From: Pusillimonas sp. UBA3987
GTDB lineage: Bacteria; Pseudomonadota; Gammaproteobacteria; Burkholderiales; Burkholderiaceae_B
Length of the DNA: 64,000 bases
Assembly (NCBI GenBank): GCA_002384935.1
Contig: DGCD01000008.1
Span: forward strand, 521-64,520
Direction: 5' to 3'
Position numbers and translations under genes: made by a program. Positions 1 through 8,981 of the stretch are shown here, piece after piece. The notes beneath the pieces are model-generated. The model was not told the DNA's origin. It was given only the letters and a program-made list of their open reading frames with translations, and ran no database searches. The stretch's first letter is position 1; every line of letters begins with the position of its first letter.

Positions 1-111
1 TTTAGCGCCCTGTGACCATACCCCAAAATTAAGGGTTATCCCCAGGCCGTTTCCAAAAGGAACCGAACTGTAGCATGACTGTCATCAACATGCAAACCCA
101 GTGTCATTTAA

Positions 112-126
112 CGCTGCCTTGCAGCG
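112..126. other. Short hairpin in the rng leader
   Basis: CGCTGC at 112-117 and GCAGCG at 121-126 form a perfect 6-bp stem with a 3-base loop. It lies about 60 bases before the rng start and has no T-run, so it does not look like an intrinsic terminator. The rest of 1-184 shows no gene. Frame 1 closes with a TGA at 13-15, which could be the last codons of an upstream gene, but four codons are too few to tell. Confidence 0.3.
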
Positions 127-184
127 GGCACCGAACATGGCATACTGAACGCATTCCCCGAACAATAATCACAATGGCTTGAAA

Positions 185-1648
185 ATGGCTGAAGACATTC
201 TCATTAACGTTACCCCTTTCGAAACCCGGGTTGCCATCGTCGAACAAGGTGCAGTTCAAGAATTGCATATCGAGCGCAGCATTCAACGCGGCCATGTCGG
301 CAACCTGTATCTAGGTAAAATTGTCCGTGTATTACCCGGAATGCAAAGTGCATTTGTTGATATCGGGCTGGAAAGAGCGGCTTTCATCCACGTAGCCGAT
401 TTGCGCCAGAATCGCGCCGAACGAAATGCCGGCGGGACCATGACCCCTATCGAAAAGCTGCTTTTCGAAGGGCAGTCATTGATGGTCCAGGTCATTAAAG
501 ACCCTTTGGGTACCAAAGGGGCCCGTTTATCTACCCAAATCAGCATCGCCGGACGAATGCTGGTGTACTTGCCCCATGAGCCACATGTTGGCATTTCTCA
601 GAAAATTGAAGGTGAGGAAGATCGGCTGGCACTGCGCGAACGCGTTGTGCAGTTAATGCCCGATGACGAAAAAGGCGGGTTTATTGTGCGTACCCAGGCC
701 GAAGGTGCAAACGACGACGAACTGGCTGCCGATGTCTCTTATTTGCGTATCCTTTGGGCCCGGATCACTACCAAAGCCAAGACGATGCCTGCGCCATCAT
801 TGCTTTATGCCGACCTAACGCTGGAGCAGCGTGTGTTGCGCGATATGGTCAGTCTCGAAACAGGCTCTATCCTGGTTGATTCACGTGCAACCGCCCAGCG
901 CCTCAGTGAGTGGGCCGACACTTTCACCCCGTCAGTAAAAGGGCGTATTTCGCACTACAGCGGGGAACGTCCCCTTTTTGATACCGCAAATGTCGACGAG
1001 GAAATAGAAAAGGCCTTGTCACGGCGCGTCGACCTCAAATCCGGGGGCTATCTGATTATCGATCAAACAGAAGCACTCACAACGGTAGACGTTAATACAG
1101 GCGGCTACGTGGGCGGACGCAACTTCGACGACACGATTTTCAAAACAAACCTGGAAGCAGCGGTGGCCATCGCGCGGCAATTGCGCCTGCGCAATTTGGG
1201 CGGCATCATCATTATTGACTTCATTGATATGGACGATTCCGAGCATCGCGCGTCGGTATTGGCCGAACTCAACAAGTCGTTGAGCAAAGACCGCACACGC
1301 ATGACCGTAAGCAACTTCAGCCAATTGGGTCTGGTTGAAATGACGCGCAAACGCACTCGTGATTCGCTGGCGCATCAATTATGCGAACCCTGCCCCACCT
1401 GCCAATCGAGGGGACATGTCCGCACGCCTCGCACCCTGTGTTATGAAATCTTGCGCGAGATTCTAAGGGAGTCCCGCCAATTCAATCCGAAAGAGTTCCG
1501 GGTGCTGGCTTCGCAGGCAGTGGTCGACCTGTTTCTTGAAGAGGAAAGCGCCCACCTGGCCATGCTGGGCGACTTCATCGGCAAGCCCGTTTCCCTTGAA
1601 GTAGAGGCAGCCTATTCACAGGAACAATACGACATCGTCCTTATTTGA
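185..1648 (+). CDS. rng: Ribonuclease G
   Basis: Endoribonuclease of the RNase E/G family, which matures the 16S rRNA 5' end and takes part in mRNA decay in the cytoplasm. The N-terminus (MAEDILINVTPFETRVA) is typical of RNase G. An S1-like RNA-binding region covers about residues 37-125. The metal-binding catalytic stretch includes DQTEALTTVDVNTGGYVGG near residue 290 and IIIIDFIDMDD near 340. The zinc-link cysteines lie in CPTCQSRG near residue 400. At 487 residues it has RNase G length and lacks the long RNase E C-terminal scaffold. An in-frame TTG lies six bases upstream at 179, but ATG at 185 fits the family. In related genomes the gene usually follows maf; no maf gene is visible in the 184 bases before it. 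Confidence 0.95.
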   Translation: MAEDILINVTPFETRVAIVEQGAVQELHIERSIQRGHVGNLYLGKIVRVLPGMQSAFVDIGLERAAFIHVADLRQNRAERNAGGTMTPIEKLLFEGQSLMVQVIKDPLGTKGARLSTQISIAGRMLVYLPHEPHVGISQKIEGEEDRLALRERVVQLMPDDEKGGFIVRTQAEGANDDELAADVSYLRILWARITTKAKTMPAPSLLYADLTLEQRVLRDMVSLETGSILVDSRATAQRLSEWADTFTPSVKGRISHYSGERPLFDTANVDEEIEKALSRRVDLKSGGYLIIDQTEALTTVDVNTGGYVGGRNFDDTIFKTNLEAAVAIARQLRLRNLGGIIIIDFIDMDDSEHRASVLAELNKSLSKDRTRMTVSNFSQLGLVEMTRKRTRDSLAHQLCEPCPTCQSRGHVRTPRTLCYEILREILRESRQFNPKEFRVLASQAVVDLFLEEESAHLAMLGDFIGKPVSLEVEAAYSQEQYDIVLI

Positions 1649-1651
1649 CGA

Positions 1652-2059
1652 CTATTCCGTGACTGCACACTTTTCCGGATTCAAGACAATGTCGAACATC
1701 TCCTGAACCTGATTATTCGTCGTGGCGTAATAACTATAAACCCGGCCACGGGTGAGGCCACTGGTCATCCTGGCCAGGGACAGCACGACCATCTCGCTGC
1801 TGTTCGTTGCGCCCGGCCGAAAAGGCTTTGTTACGCGGGCATTGGCCGGATACAACTCGTCTCGCGTGAACTGAACCTCCTCGTTGCATGCGGCCTGATG
1901 TTTAAACACGGCACGCTGGATTTCGACAAAATCCTGTTCGAGCTTGCGTTCGACACGCAAATAAAGCGGATCTTCGATTACGTCGAACGAAAAACCCTTG
2001 TCATCGCTGGCACATCCGGCCAACACAAGCAAACTTAGTATCGCCACATATTTTTTCAT
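1652..2059 (-). CDS. Small predicted lipoprotein, function unknown
   Basis: I do not recognise the family. The 135-residue product begins with a short basic region and a hydrophobic stretch ending in the lipobox LAGC at about residues 13-16, so it should be cleaved and lipidated at Cys16. The mature part is mixed alpha/beta in character, contains a lone Cys near residue 57 and another near the C-terminus, and has no recognisable motif. An in-frame GTG at 2062 directly precedes the ATG, and a GGGAAAG ribosome-binding sequence favours ATG at 2059. It lies 57 bases downstream of msbA on the same strand, so it may share that transcript. It converges on rng with only 3 bases between stop codons. 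An outer-membrane or periplasmic location is an inference from the lipobox. Confidence 0.75.
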   Translation of the reverse strand: MKKYVAILSLLVLAGCASDDKGFSFDVIEDPLYLRVERKLEQDFVEIQRAVFKHQAACNEEVQFTRDELYPANARVTKPFRPGATNSSEMVVLSLARMTSGLTRGRVYSYYATTNNQVQEMFDIVLNPEKCAVTE

Positions 2060-2116
2060 CACTTTCCCGCTCTATGTCTTTTGCCAAATGCCCTGTATGG
2101 CCGCCAGCCCCGGCAA

Positions 2117-3925
2117 TCAGGCTGCGTCACGAAACTGCATGTTATACAGCATTGCGTAACGCCCTTCCTGGGCAAGCAAAGCTTCATGGTGGCCTTGTTC
2201 CACTATTTCACCCGCATCAAGTACCACAATCATATCGGCTTTCTGCACGGTTGAGAGCCGATGAGCAATAACCAGCGTGGTCCGCCCAGCCATTAAATGC
2301 TCCAACGACGCTTGTACTTGACGCTCCGACTCATTATCCAGCGCCGAAGTGGCCTCATCAAGAATCAGAATTGGCGCATCTTTTATCAGCGCCCGCGCAA
2401 TGGCCAGACGCTGGCGTTGCCCGCCGGACAACTGATTGGCATTCTCACCCACCCGGCTGTGAAGCCCACCGGACAAAGAACGCACGAAATCAGCAAGATT
2501 CGCTGCCTCGAGGGCCGCCCAGATTTCCTCTTCATTAACCTCGCGCAATGCACCATAGCTGACATTCTCGCCGATCGTGCCATCAAAAAGTATCACGCTT
2601 TGACTCACAAGCGAAAGCTGGGCACGCAAACTGCGTAACGAACATTCGCCGATGGGCTGACCATCGATAAAGATATCACCCTGAGCAGGAATGACAAACC
2701 GGGGCAGCATATTCACCAACGTTGTCTTGCCACTACCCGAGCGACCTACCACGGCAACGGTCTGCCCCGGCTTTACCGTCAATGAAACGTTGGTCAATGT
2801 ATTGGCCTGGGCATCGGTGAAGCGGTGACTCACATTGCGATACTCAATATGGCCGGTCACCGGCTTGGTGAACTCGACCTTCCCGGCATCCGGCTCGGGC
2901 GTTTGGTCGATCAGGCCAAACACACTTTCGGCCGACACCAGCATCCGCTGTGTTGCGCCGGCAATATTGGTCAGACGCTTGATGGGATCGAAAATTTGCC
3001 CCAGCGCGGCCATAAATGACGCAAAACTACCGACGGTCAGGCCTTCGTTATTCGCCTGGTACAAAGCTACGGCAATAACAGCAGCCACCGATACACCAAC
3101 AAAAAACTGAGTAATCGGTGACATGGCGGCATCAGAGGAAGCCGCCCGCATGGCAAATCTTCGCAGGCGCCCGCTAACGTATTCGAAACGTGACGATTCG
3201 TGATCGTAGCCATCGAACAATTTGACTTCGCGCTGCCCGTCAATTGCCTCGCCAACCACACGAGTCATTTCCGCGTTCATATTGATCGTATCGCGATTGA
3301 TACGGCGCAGACGACGGATAAAAATACGCGACACATAAACGGAAAGCGGCAGCACAAACAAGACAATCAGCGTCAATTGCCAGGACATGTACAGCAACAC
3401 GGCGAACAACGACACGACAATCAGGGTTTCACGCGTGATCACAGTGATCACTTCCGTTGCCAGCCCCGACACATTGCCCGCATCGATCGTGAAGCGATTC
3501 AGCAATCGACCCGTATCTCCATTGCGAAACTCGGTATCCGGCAATCCCAGCAAACGCTGAAACATTTCACGACGAATACCCAGAAGCAGATTATTGGTTA
3601 TCCAGGCCGTGACATAACTACTGCCAAAAGTACATATGCCACGCAGAAGCATCAGCCCCACAACGAGCGAAGGAATCGACCAGATATACGACGGCTTCTG
3701 TCCTGTAAAACCTTCATCCAGCAAAGGTTTCATAATAATAGCCAATGTAGGCTGGGTTGCCGCACTGATCGAGAGGAGAACAAAGGCAACGACAACGGCC
3801 TTCCAGTACTTACCCAGCCTCACATAAATGCGACGCCAAAGGTCGAACTTCACTGGGTCGGCATGTGCGGGGCCAGAAGGGAATACTGAACTCAAGAAAT
3901 GACTCGCTTTTATACTATGCAACAA
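2117..3925 (-). CDS. msbA: Lipid A export ATP-binding/permease protein MsbA
   Basis: Homodimeric inner-membrane ABC exporter that flips core-lipid A to the periplasmic leaflet. The order is a six-helix transmembrane domain (about residues 25-330) followed by the nucleotide-binding domain. The latter has Walker A GRSGSGKT near 393, the signature LSGGQRQR near 498, and Walker B ILILDEATSALD near 520. About 600 residues is normal for MsbA. No in-frame ATG precedes the first membrane helix. The candidates are TTG at 3925, 3922 and 3895 and GTG at 3850, so the N-terminus given is provisional. It is divergent from a heptosyltransferase-like gene and close to an LPS-core gene set, which supports lipid A-core as the substrate rather than a drug. 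Confidence 0.92.
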   Translation of the reverse strand: MLHSIKASHFLSSVFPSGPAHADPVKFDLWRRIYVRLGKYWKAVVVAFVLLSISAATQPTLAIIMKPLLDEGFTGQKPSYIWSIPSLVVGLMLLRGICTFGSSYVTAWITNNLLLGIRREMFQRLLGLPDTEFRNGDTGRLLNRFTIDAGNVSGLATEVITVITRETLIVVSLFAVLLYMSWQLTLIVLFVLPLSVYVSRIFIRRLRRINRDTINMNAEMTRVVGEAIDGQREVKLFDGYDHESSRFEYVSGRLRRFAMRAASSDAAMSPITQFFVGVSVAAVIAVALYQANNEGLTVGSFASFMAALGQIFDPIKRLTNIAGATQRMLVSAESVFGLIDQTPEPDAGKVEFTKPVTGHIEYRNVSHRFTDAQANTLTNVSLTVKPGQTVAVVGRSGSGKTTLVNMLPRFVIPAQGDIFIDGQPIGECSLRSLRAQLSLVSQSVILFDGTIGENVSYGALREVNEEEIWAALEAANLADFVRSLSGGLHSRVGENANQLSGGQRQRLAIARALIKDAPILILDEATSALDNESERQVQASLEHLMAGRTTLVIAHRLSTVQKADMIVVLDAGEIVEQGHHEALLAQEGRYAMLYNMQFRDAA

Positions 3926-3998
3926 TTAAAAAAAGCCATTTTAACTGCGTGGCAGAATATGACACACGCAAGACGGTAATGTTTCACCCGATACGACC

Positions 3999-4985
3999 AT
4001 GACAGACCTTAAACCTACCCTATATCTTCGCCTGCCCAACTGGATCGGTGACGTTTGCATGGCTCTGCCGTCTTTGCATGCCATAGTCAACAGCGGCATG
4101 CCAACCGTGATCTGTGCACGCCCTTGGGCACAAGACCTTATACGGGCATATTGCATTGAAGGCTTCATCCCGATGAGCGGGGCATGGAAAGAAGACCGCA
4201 AACGCGTTGCCAAGCATAAACGCCGACATAATCATGACCGTGCCCTGGGTTTGTTATTGCCCGACTCCCTTTCCAGTGCCTTGGTGTTCAGGTTAGCAGG
4301 TTTGCAATGTGCAGGCTATCGGGATGATGGACGCAGCCTTTTATTAAAATGGCCATTTTCCAAGCCATCACCCAGACCCCATGCAGTGGAGTCGTGGTTT
4401 ATGCTGACGCGTTTGGCCCTGACCGCATGGGACTGCCCTTTGCCAGCCTTGAAACCCGACGCAACGCTTGGCTTGTCGCTCGACTCTGAACATGAGGCTG
4501 CAGCCACTGCGCTGCTGGCACGCGCCGGCCTTGAGCCCGGTGGTTTTGTCCTGATTGCCCCCACAGCAACCGGCCGTCATAAAGGCCAGGTTAAAGTATG
4601 GCCCGGATTCGACTCACTGACGCGCGCTTTGCAGGACAAAGGCTTTCAGGTCGTCATGTGCCCTCCTCCAAATGAGAAAGATGAAGCACTACAAAACGCG
4701 CCAACGGCACGCTGCCTTGATACGCAGGGATTAGGTGCTTTTGCTACACTCACGCGGATGTCTGCGCTTGTTATCTGCAATGATTCAGGTGTGTCGCATT
4801 TGGCAGCAGCGGCAAATGCCCGGCAAATCACCCTGTTTGGTGTTACCGATGCCGAACGCACGGGCCCCTGGTCACCATCGGCTACCTGCCTGGGGAAGAT
4901 GGGTCAGTGGCCCAGTACCGACAGCGTGCTTCAGCACACAATGCAACTACTTAACGAACCGTCGCCAAGTAAAAAATCGTCATGA
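3999..4985 (+). CDS. Glycosyltransferase family 9, heptosyltransferase-like (WaaF/OpsX type)
   Basis: GT-B fold enzyme of the ADP-heptose:LPS heptosyltransferase family, acting on the cytoplasmic face of the inner membrane. The N-terminal LRLPNWIGDV motif is the family hallmark. The C-terminal half contains NDSGVSHLAAA near residue 262 followed by LFGVTDAERTGPWSP, which matches the nucleotide-sugar region of GT9 enzymes. At 328 residues it is about family length. It is the first gene of a plus-strand unit, and its stop overlaps the next gene's start in ATGA. The nearby msbA and LPS-core transferases support a role in inner-core heptose addition. Whether it adds the first or second heptose cannot be decided here. 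Confidence 0.8.
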   Translation: MTDLKPTLYLRLPNWIGDVCMALPSLHAIVNSGMPTVICARPWAQDLIRAYCIEGFIPMSGAWKEDRKRVAKHKRRHNHDRALGLLLPDSLSSALVFRLAGLQCAGYRDDGRSLLLKWPFSKPSPRPHAVESWFMLTRLALTAWDCPLPALKPDATLGLSLDSEHEAAATALLARAGLEPGGFVLIAPTATGRHKGQVKVWPGFDSLTRALQDKGFQVVMCPPPNEKDEALQNAPTARCLDTQGLGAFATLTRMSALVICNDSGVSHLAAAANARQITLFGVTDAERTGPWSPSATCLGKMGQWPSTDSVLQHTMQLLNEPSPSKKSS

Positions 4986-5746
4986 ATGTGACCAACTTCC
5001 TGGCCAATCTCATCATCCCGCTTAATCTTTGCATTACGCTGTTTTTCATCGCGGCAATTTTCTTCATGCTCAGGTGGCGAAGATTGGCTTGGAGTGTGGC
5101 GCTGATCAGTCTGGCCTGGGGGCTGTTCTGGTCGCTTCCCGCCTCTTCCCTGTGGGCCGGGGGCAAACTGGAACAATTCCATCCATATACCCCGGCTGAT
5201 TTGCTGCCCGAAGTTGACGCCATTGTCGTTCTGGGCGGACACACCGCCGGCGGGCGCACGAACTGGTTTGAATCGTACGACCCCGACAAAGTCACGACAC
5301 GCAGCGATACCGCTGCCTATTTATTCAAGGCTGGCCGCGCGCCCTTTATCGTCCTTTCGGGTGCCGCGCTCGACGGTGGGGTCAGTGAGGCCCAGGCAAT
5401 GGCCAATGCCCTGAAACGCCAGGGCATACCGGAAGACGCGCTGATTTTGGAACCGGAAAGCCTGACAACGCGGGAAAATGGCGTACTGACGGCTCAGTTA
5501 TTGCAACAACGCAATTTCAAAGAAGTCTTGTTGGTTACGTCAGCACTCCATATGCCGAGGGCAATAGCCGTATTCGAAAACCTGGGCGTGACCGTCATCC
5601 CGGCGCCGTCGCCGCCCCAAATCACCGTGCCCGATGACCCCGATTTCGGCTTCTGGCTGCCCGATGCGCGCACCTTTGAGGCTGCCCGTTCGATCATCAA
5701 AGAATACGCTGGATTATTGGTTTATTGGCTGCGGGGATGGGTGTAG
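4982..5746 (+). CDS. YdcF/ElyC-family DUF218 envelope protein
   Basis: Member of the DUF218 (YdcF/SanA/ElyC) family. The N-terminus has two hydrophobic helices (about residues 10-30 and 36-55) that should anchor it in the inner membrane. The DUF218 core follows, with DAIVVLGG near residue 78, a central VLSGAALDGGVSEAQAMA segment, the acidic LEPESLTTREN motif and VTSALHMPRA. The E. coli relative ElyC is linked to envelope integrity and lipid-carrier metabolism, but the biochemical function is not settled. Its ATG lies inside the stop of the heptosyltransferase gene (ATGA at 4982-4985), so the two are probably co-translated. An envelope role is inferred from that pairing. Confidence 0.8.
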   Translation: MNVTNFLANLIIPLNLCITLFFIAAIFFMLRWRRLAWSVALISLAWGLFWSLPASSLWAGGKLEQFHPYTPADLLPEVDAIVVLGGHTAGGRTNWFESYDPDKVTTRSDTAAYLFKAGRAPFIVLSGAALDGGVSEAQAMANALKRQGIPEDALILEPESLTTRENGVLTAQLLQQRNFKEVLLVTSALHMPRAIAVFENLGVTVIPAPSPPQITVPDDPDFGFWLPDARTFEAARSIIKEYAGLLVYWLRGWV

Positions 5747-5748
5747 GC

Positions 5749-6039
5749 ATGGAATGTCGCCCGCATTGTGGCGCCTGCTGCGTCGCGCCGTCCATTTCCA
5801 GCCCCATTCCCGGCATGCCAAACGGAAAGGCTGCCGGCGAACCCTGCATCCATCTCGACGCTGAGCTGCGTTGCGCCATTTTCAACGATCCGCGCCGCCC
5901 GAAAGTGTGCAACGACCTGCAACCCTCTGAGGAAATGTGTGGTGATACGCGTGAACAGGCACTGCGCTGGCTTGGCTACCTGGAAGACGCAACCCTTCCG
6001 TTTCGCTCCTCAAGGAGCTCGGCATATAAAGCCTCATAA
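5749..6039 (+). CDS. YkgJ-family cysteine-cluster protein (UPF0153)
   Basis: Small protein of the YkgJ/UPF0153 family, which carries a CxxC-rich cluster thought to bind zinc or an iron-sulphur centre; the function is unknown. Cysteines are seen at MECRPHCGACC (residues 3, 7, 10, 11), then in GEPCIH, LRCAIF, PKVCNDL and EEMCGD. The segment ISSPIPGMPNGK is typical of the family. ATG at 5749 puts the conserved MxCR start at residue 1, three bases after the ydcF-like stop; ATG at 5737 and TTG at 5725 are alternatives. The last 21 codons overlap the end of the convergent glycosyltransferase gene. The C-terminal SSRSSAYKAS tail is outside the usual family core and may reflect a lost earlier stop. 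Confidence 0.75.
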   Translation: MECRPHCGACCVAPSISSPIPGMPNGKAAGEPCIHLDAELRCAIFNDPRRPKVCNDLQPSEEMCGDTREQALRWLGYLEDATLPFRSSRSSAYKAS

Positions 6040-7142
6040 CGGTGCGCCACCTCTGACCAGCTATGCTGTCGGACCAGCTTCCGGCTTCCTTCCACCAACC
6101 GCATACGCAACTCGCCAGAGGCCATCAGTTGTTCGATAAAACCGGCCAGTTCCTGCGCATTTTCCGGATGCGACAACACAAGCGCATCATCGTTGTGCGT
6201 TACATACTGGGCAAACCCGCACCAGGGACTCGGACTCAGGATAACCGGTAATTCGTAGGACATCGCCTCCAGGGGCGCCATGCCGAAGCTATCATTCAAT
6301 GTTGGATGCACGTAGGCATTGGCACAACTGTAGTAAGGCGTTACGTCGGACGTTTCATCCACCGTTTTAACGCGATCGGCAACCGACGGCGCATTGCGCC
6401 GAATGTAATCACGTGTTGAGGCATTACCGCCAACAACCAGCAACTTCACCTTGGCCGGCAACTGCACCAGCGCCTGCAAAACCGTATTCAACCCCTTGCG
6501 CTGAGGATTACGCGCTACCAGCAGGCATACGTAGTCGTCTTTTTCCCACCCCAGGCTCGCACGCAAAGCCTGACTTTGCTCGTGCGGCAATTGAGTTGCG
6601 GGGACAACACCCGGGGCGATCACCGGGTAAGCATCAATGTCTGCGCCATAGGCACTTTTCAACTGTTCCGCTATCAGGGCTGAAACAGCAACGACCCGAT
6701 GCCCGGCACGTTGACGCACGCGCTTGTTTTCAAGCGCCAGATACGTTTGCACCCTGGGACTGAGGAAAGACAATATGCGCTTAACCGGAGATATCCTGCG
6801 GATGCGCCAGTTGTACCTGACCGGGGTGACATGGACAACCTCCACGTCGCCGCACCAGCCGTTCATGTGAGAATGAACGATGTCGAAACCCGATTGGGTC
6901 AGACGCCGCGCGCGGTTGGCAAACAAAAGTACACGCAACCAGCTTGGAAGACCCTTGCGGGTGCGCACAGGCACAAAAGGCAGGCGCAATCCCGACTCGC
7001 CGTCATACTCTCGGGCGAAAACCGTAACGTCATGACGACGCGCCAGCTCGCGCATCAGTTCGACGCCGTATGCCTCGGCACCGCCAAAACGTCCCCCGAA
7101 ACGATCAACCACAAAAGCGATTTTTAATTTCTGTTCAGCCAC
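5976..7142 (-). CDS. GT4-family glycosyltransferase (LPS core, last gene of the set)
   Basis: Retaining GT-B glycosyltransferase, probably adding a sugar to the LPS core at the cytoplasmic membrane face. The N-terminal domain opens with KIAFVVDRFGGRFGGAEAYGVELMRELA, the acceptor-side glycine loop of GT4 enzymes. The donor-binding domain holds LLVARNPQRKGL and PTLNDSFGMAPLEAMSYELPV near residue 284, the E-x7-E-type nucleotide-sugar motif. The open frame extends to 7361, but the extra 73 residues lie inside the deacetylase gene. GTG at 7142 gives a start 8 bases before the preceding stop and fits the family. It is the last of six overlapping genes, and its 3' end overlaps the YkgJ-like gene by 64 bases. 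Sugar and linkage are unknown. Confidence 0.85.
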   Translation of the reverse strand: MAEQKLKIAFVVDRFGGRFGGAEAYGVELMRELARRHDVTVFAREYDGESGLRLPFVPVRTRKGLPSWLRVLLFANRARRLTQSGFDIVHSHMNGWCGDVEVVHVTPVRYNWRIRRISPVKRILSFLSPRVQTYLALENKRVRQRAGHRVVAVSALIAEQLKSAYGADIDAYPVIAPGVVPATQLPHEQSQALRASLGWEKDDYVCLLVARNPQRKGLNTVLQALVQLPAKVKLLVVGGNASTRDYIRRNAPSVADRVKTVDETSDVTPYYSCANAYVHPTLNDSFGMAPLEAMSYELPVILSPSPWCGFAQYVTHNDDALVLSHPENAQELAGFIEQLMASGELRMRLVEGSRKLVRQHSWSEVAHRYEALYAELLEERNGRVASSR

Positions 7143-7866
7143 TGCGCCGCCTGTCTTCCAAACGCGTGAGACACTTCTGTAAAAAACGAAGAATATTTGT
7201 TGATCTCGCAACAGTAACACGCGGCAATCCAAACAGGTCATCTTCGGGGCGAACCAGCCCACGTACTGTTGTCGTTGCATTGCAATAGCCCGCTTTTCGC
7301 ACCATCTCGCGAATATCCGGCGTTTCCGATCCGTACGGATAACAGAATGCACCGACTTCAACGTTCAGCAAGTCCTCCAGTGCCTGGCGCGACTGACTGA
7401 TTTGCTGAGACGCAATTTCCGCAGAAACCTGTGACAGATGGACATGATCCAATGTGTGCGATCCAACCTCCTGGCCTGTAGCCGCCCACTTGCGTGTTTC
7501 ATCTACCGACATCAAGGGGGAGTGAGGTACGCCTTTCGGATAATCCCATTCGTTCCCGCCATCGAACTGGTTGACAACGAAATAATTGGTTGAAGTGAAT
7601 CCCAGATGATTCAAGACGGGCAAGGCATGATCGAAAACATTGCGATACCCATCATCGAAAGTAATACCGAATACTTTGCCTGAGGCATCACCACGCAGAT
7701 AAGGCATCAGATCGCGCATCGACAAACCACGATAACCCAAACGACTCATCCAGGTCATTTGCCGCGCAAAATCGCGCGGGTGCACCGTCAGGCCCCGGTA
7801 CGGCGTGCCGCGGGGCGCTGGTATGCCAACTTGGTGGTACATCAGAATGGGTATCATGCAACGCAT
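7135..7866 (-). CDS. NodB-type polysaccharide deacetylase (first paralogue)
   Basis: Carbohydrate esterase 4 family protein, expected to remove N-acetyl groups from an amino sugar. Motif 1 is ITFDDGY near residue 72 with the paired aspartates. Motif 2 is GSHTLDH, giving the two metal-binding histidines. Motif 3 is CYPYG, where the usual first Arg is Cys. There is no signal peptide, which fits cytoplasmic or membrane-face action on a growing oligosaccharide rather than on peptidoglycan. It overlaps the upstream transferase in TAATG (7864-7868) and the downstream one by 8 bases. A deacetylase in a comparable Bordetella LPS-core locus suggests GlcNAc in the core as substrate, but this is inference. 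Confidence 0.83.
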   Translation of the reverse strand: MRCMIPILMYHQVGIPAPRGTPYRGLTVHPRDFARQMTWMSRLGYRGLSMRDLMPYLRGDASGKVFGITFDDGYRNVFDHALPVLNHLGFTSTNYFVVNQFDGGNEWDYPKGVPHSPLMSVDETRKWAATGQEVGSHTLDHVHLSQVSAEIASQQISQSRQALEDLLNVEVGAFCYPYGSETPDIREMVRKAGYCNATTTVRGLVRPEDDLFGLPRVTVARSTNILRFLQKCLTRLEDRRRSG

Positions 7867-8981
7867 TATATCGGTGCAACCGTGTTTTTATAGACCTGCA
7901 TCGTTTGAGTCGTAAAAGGCGCCAGCGCAAAATACCGCTCGCTGTGTCGACGGGCTGCCTTTCCCATTTCAACCGACAATTGCGGGCTCTGCGCTAGGTC
8001 GTGAAGGATCGGCACGATGGCGCCAGACTGCTGCACTGGCACGATCCACCCTTGCTCACCGTGCGTCAGGTTTTCGGGCAATCCTCCCGTATTCGTTACC
8101 AATGTTGGCAAGCCCATCGACATGGTTTCCCGACAAGCATACGACAACGCCTCAAAGTGAGAAAGTACAAAACCCACGTCACAAGCACCCAGCACATCGC
8201 GAATGTCATCAACCAAACCGGGAAAGACACAGGCATTCTGCATCCCGGCCGCAATGACCCGATCCATTCTTGGTTTGTCGGGAGGGTCGCCGGCAACCAC
8301 CACACGAAACCGCGCACGCAAATCCTCGGGCAGCAAGGCAATGGCCTGCACCAGTTCCAGCCATCCTTTTTCCGTGTCTGTCCCGCCCACGCTCCCCATC
8401 ACGATCAATCGTTCATGCCCGGCACCAAACCAGCGCTGGCGTAAAGCCGCTCGTCGAGGGGCATCAACCGGCGCGTAATACTGGGTATCAATACCATGCC
8501 GGATGGTCGTGCAAGGCAAAGAACCATAAGGGGATCCGGCCAACCCGCGCGCCACATAATCGCTAACGGCAATCACGTGATCAGTGCCCAGCCTTGCCCG
8601 AAGACGATGACCGAAACTGGTTACGCGGCGATCATTGTGTCGCGTCCATACAATTTTTGGGGGAGACGGCAAACCCATTCTGGCCAGCATGAAGTGGCGA
8701 TGATCGGCCGACGCATTGACATGCACGAGATCAAACTTTTCCCGGCGCAAAAAACGGCGCAAGGCAAATACCTCCTGCACCAGCACCGCCGGGCGCGAAG
8801 TAAATCGCATGTCAAGGACGTTAACGCCGGGAAGATCATGAGCATAACGAAACAGGCGGCTCTGTGCCGGCGTGCCCAGCCATAGATCGTGCTCATCTCG
8901 TAACGTACGCAACAGATTCATGATGTACGTTACATGCCCGCCTCCATTGCCATGATGAATATTGGTGTACAGGATCTTCAT
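7866..8981 (-). CDS. GT4-family glycosyltransferase
   Basis: GT-B transferase of 371 residues. It begins with KILYTNIHHGNGGGHVTYIMNLL, a glycine-rich acceptor-domain start, and has IAVSDYVARGL in mid-protein. The C-terminal donor region reads SHFEALSYACRETMSMGLP followed by TNTGGLPE near residue 283, the usual conserved glutamates and glycine turn. The start is fixed by an ATGA overlap (8978-8981) with the GT2 gene, and the stop shares a base with the deacetylase start. It is one of three GT4 genes in the set. They differ enough that each probably makes a different linkage. Substrate not deducible from sequence. Confidence 0.85.
   Translation of the reverse strand: MKILYTNIHHGNGGGHVTYIMNLLRTLRDEHDLWLGTPAQSRLFRYAHDLPGVNVLDMRFTSRPAVLVQEVFALRRFLRREKFDLVHVNASADHRHFMLARMGLPSPPKIVWTRHNDRRVTSFGHRLRARLGTDHVIAVSDYVARGLAGSPYGSLPCTTIRHGIDTQYYAPVDAPRRAALRQRWFGAGHERLIVMGSVGGTDTEKGWLELVQAIALLPEDLRARFRVVVAGDPPDKPRMDRVIAAGMQNACVFPGLVDDIRDVLGACDVGFVLSHFEALSYACRETMSMGLPTLVTNTGGLPENLTHGEQGWIVPVQQSGAIVPILHDLAQSPQLSVEMGKAARRHSERYFALAPFTTQTMQVYKNTVAPI

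Noticed and set aside
3200..3889. Plus-strand open frame of 229 codons opposite msbA
   Set aside because: Gln/His/Arg-rich translation with no motif, fully antisense to the conserved msbA gene.
7143..7361. N-terminal extension of the last GT4 gene to 7361
   Set aside because: It overlaps the deacetylase coding sequence and has no family similarity. GTG 7142 gives the normal N-terminus.
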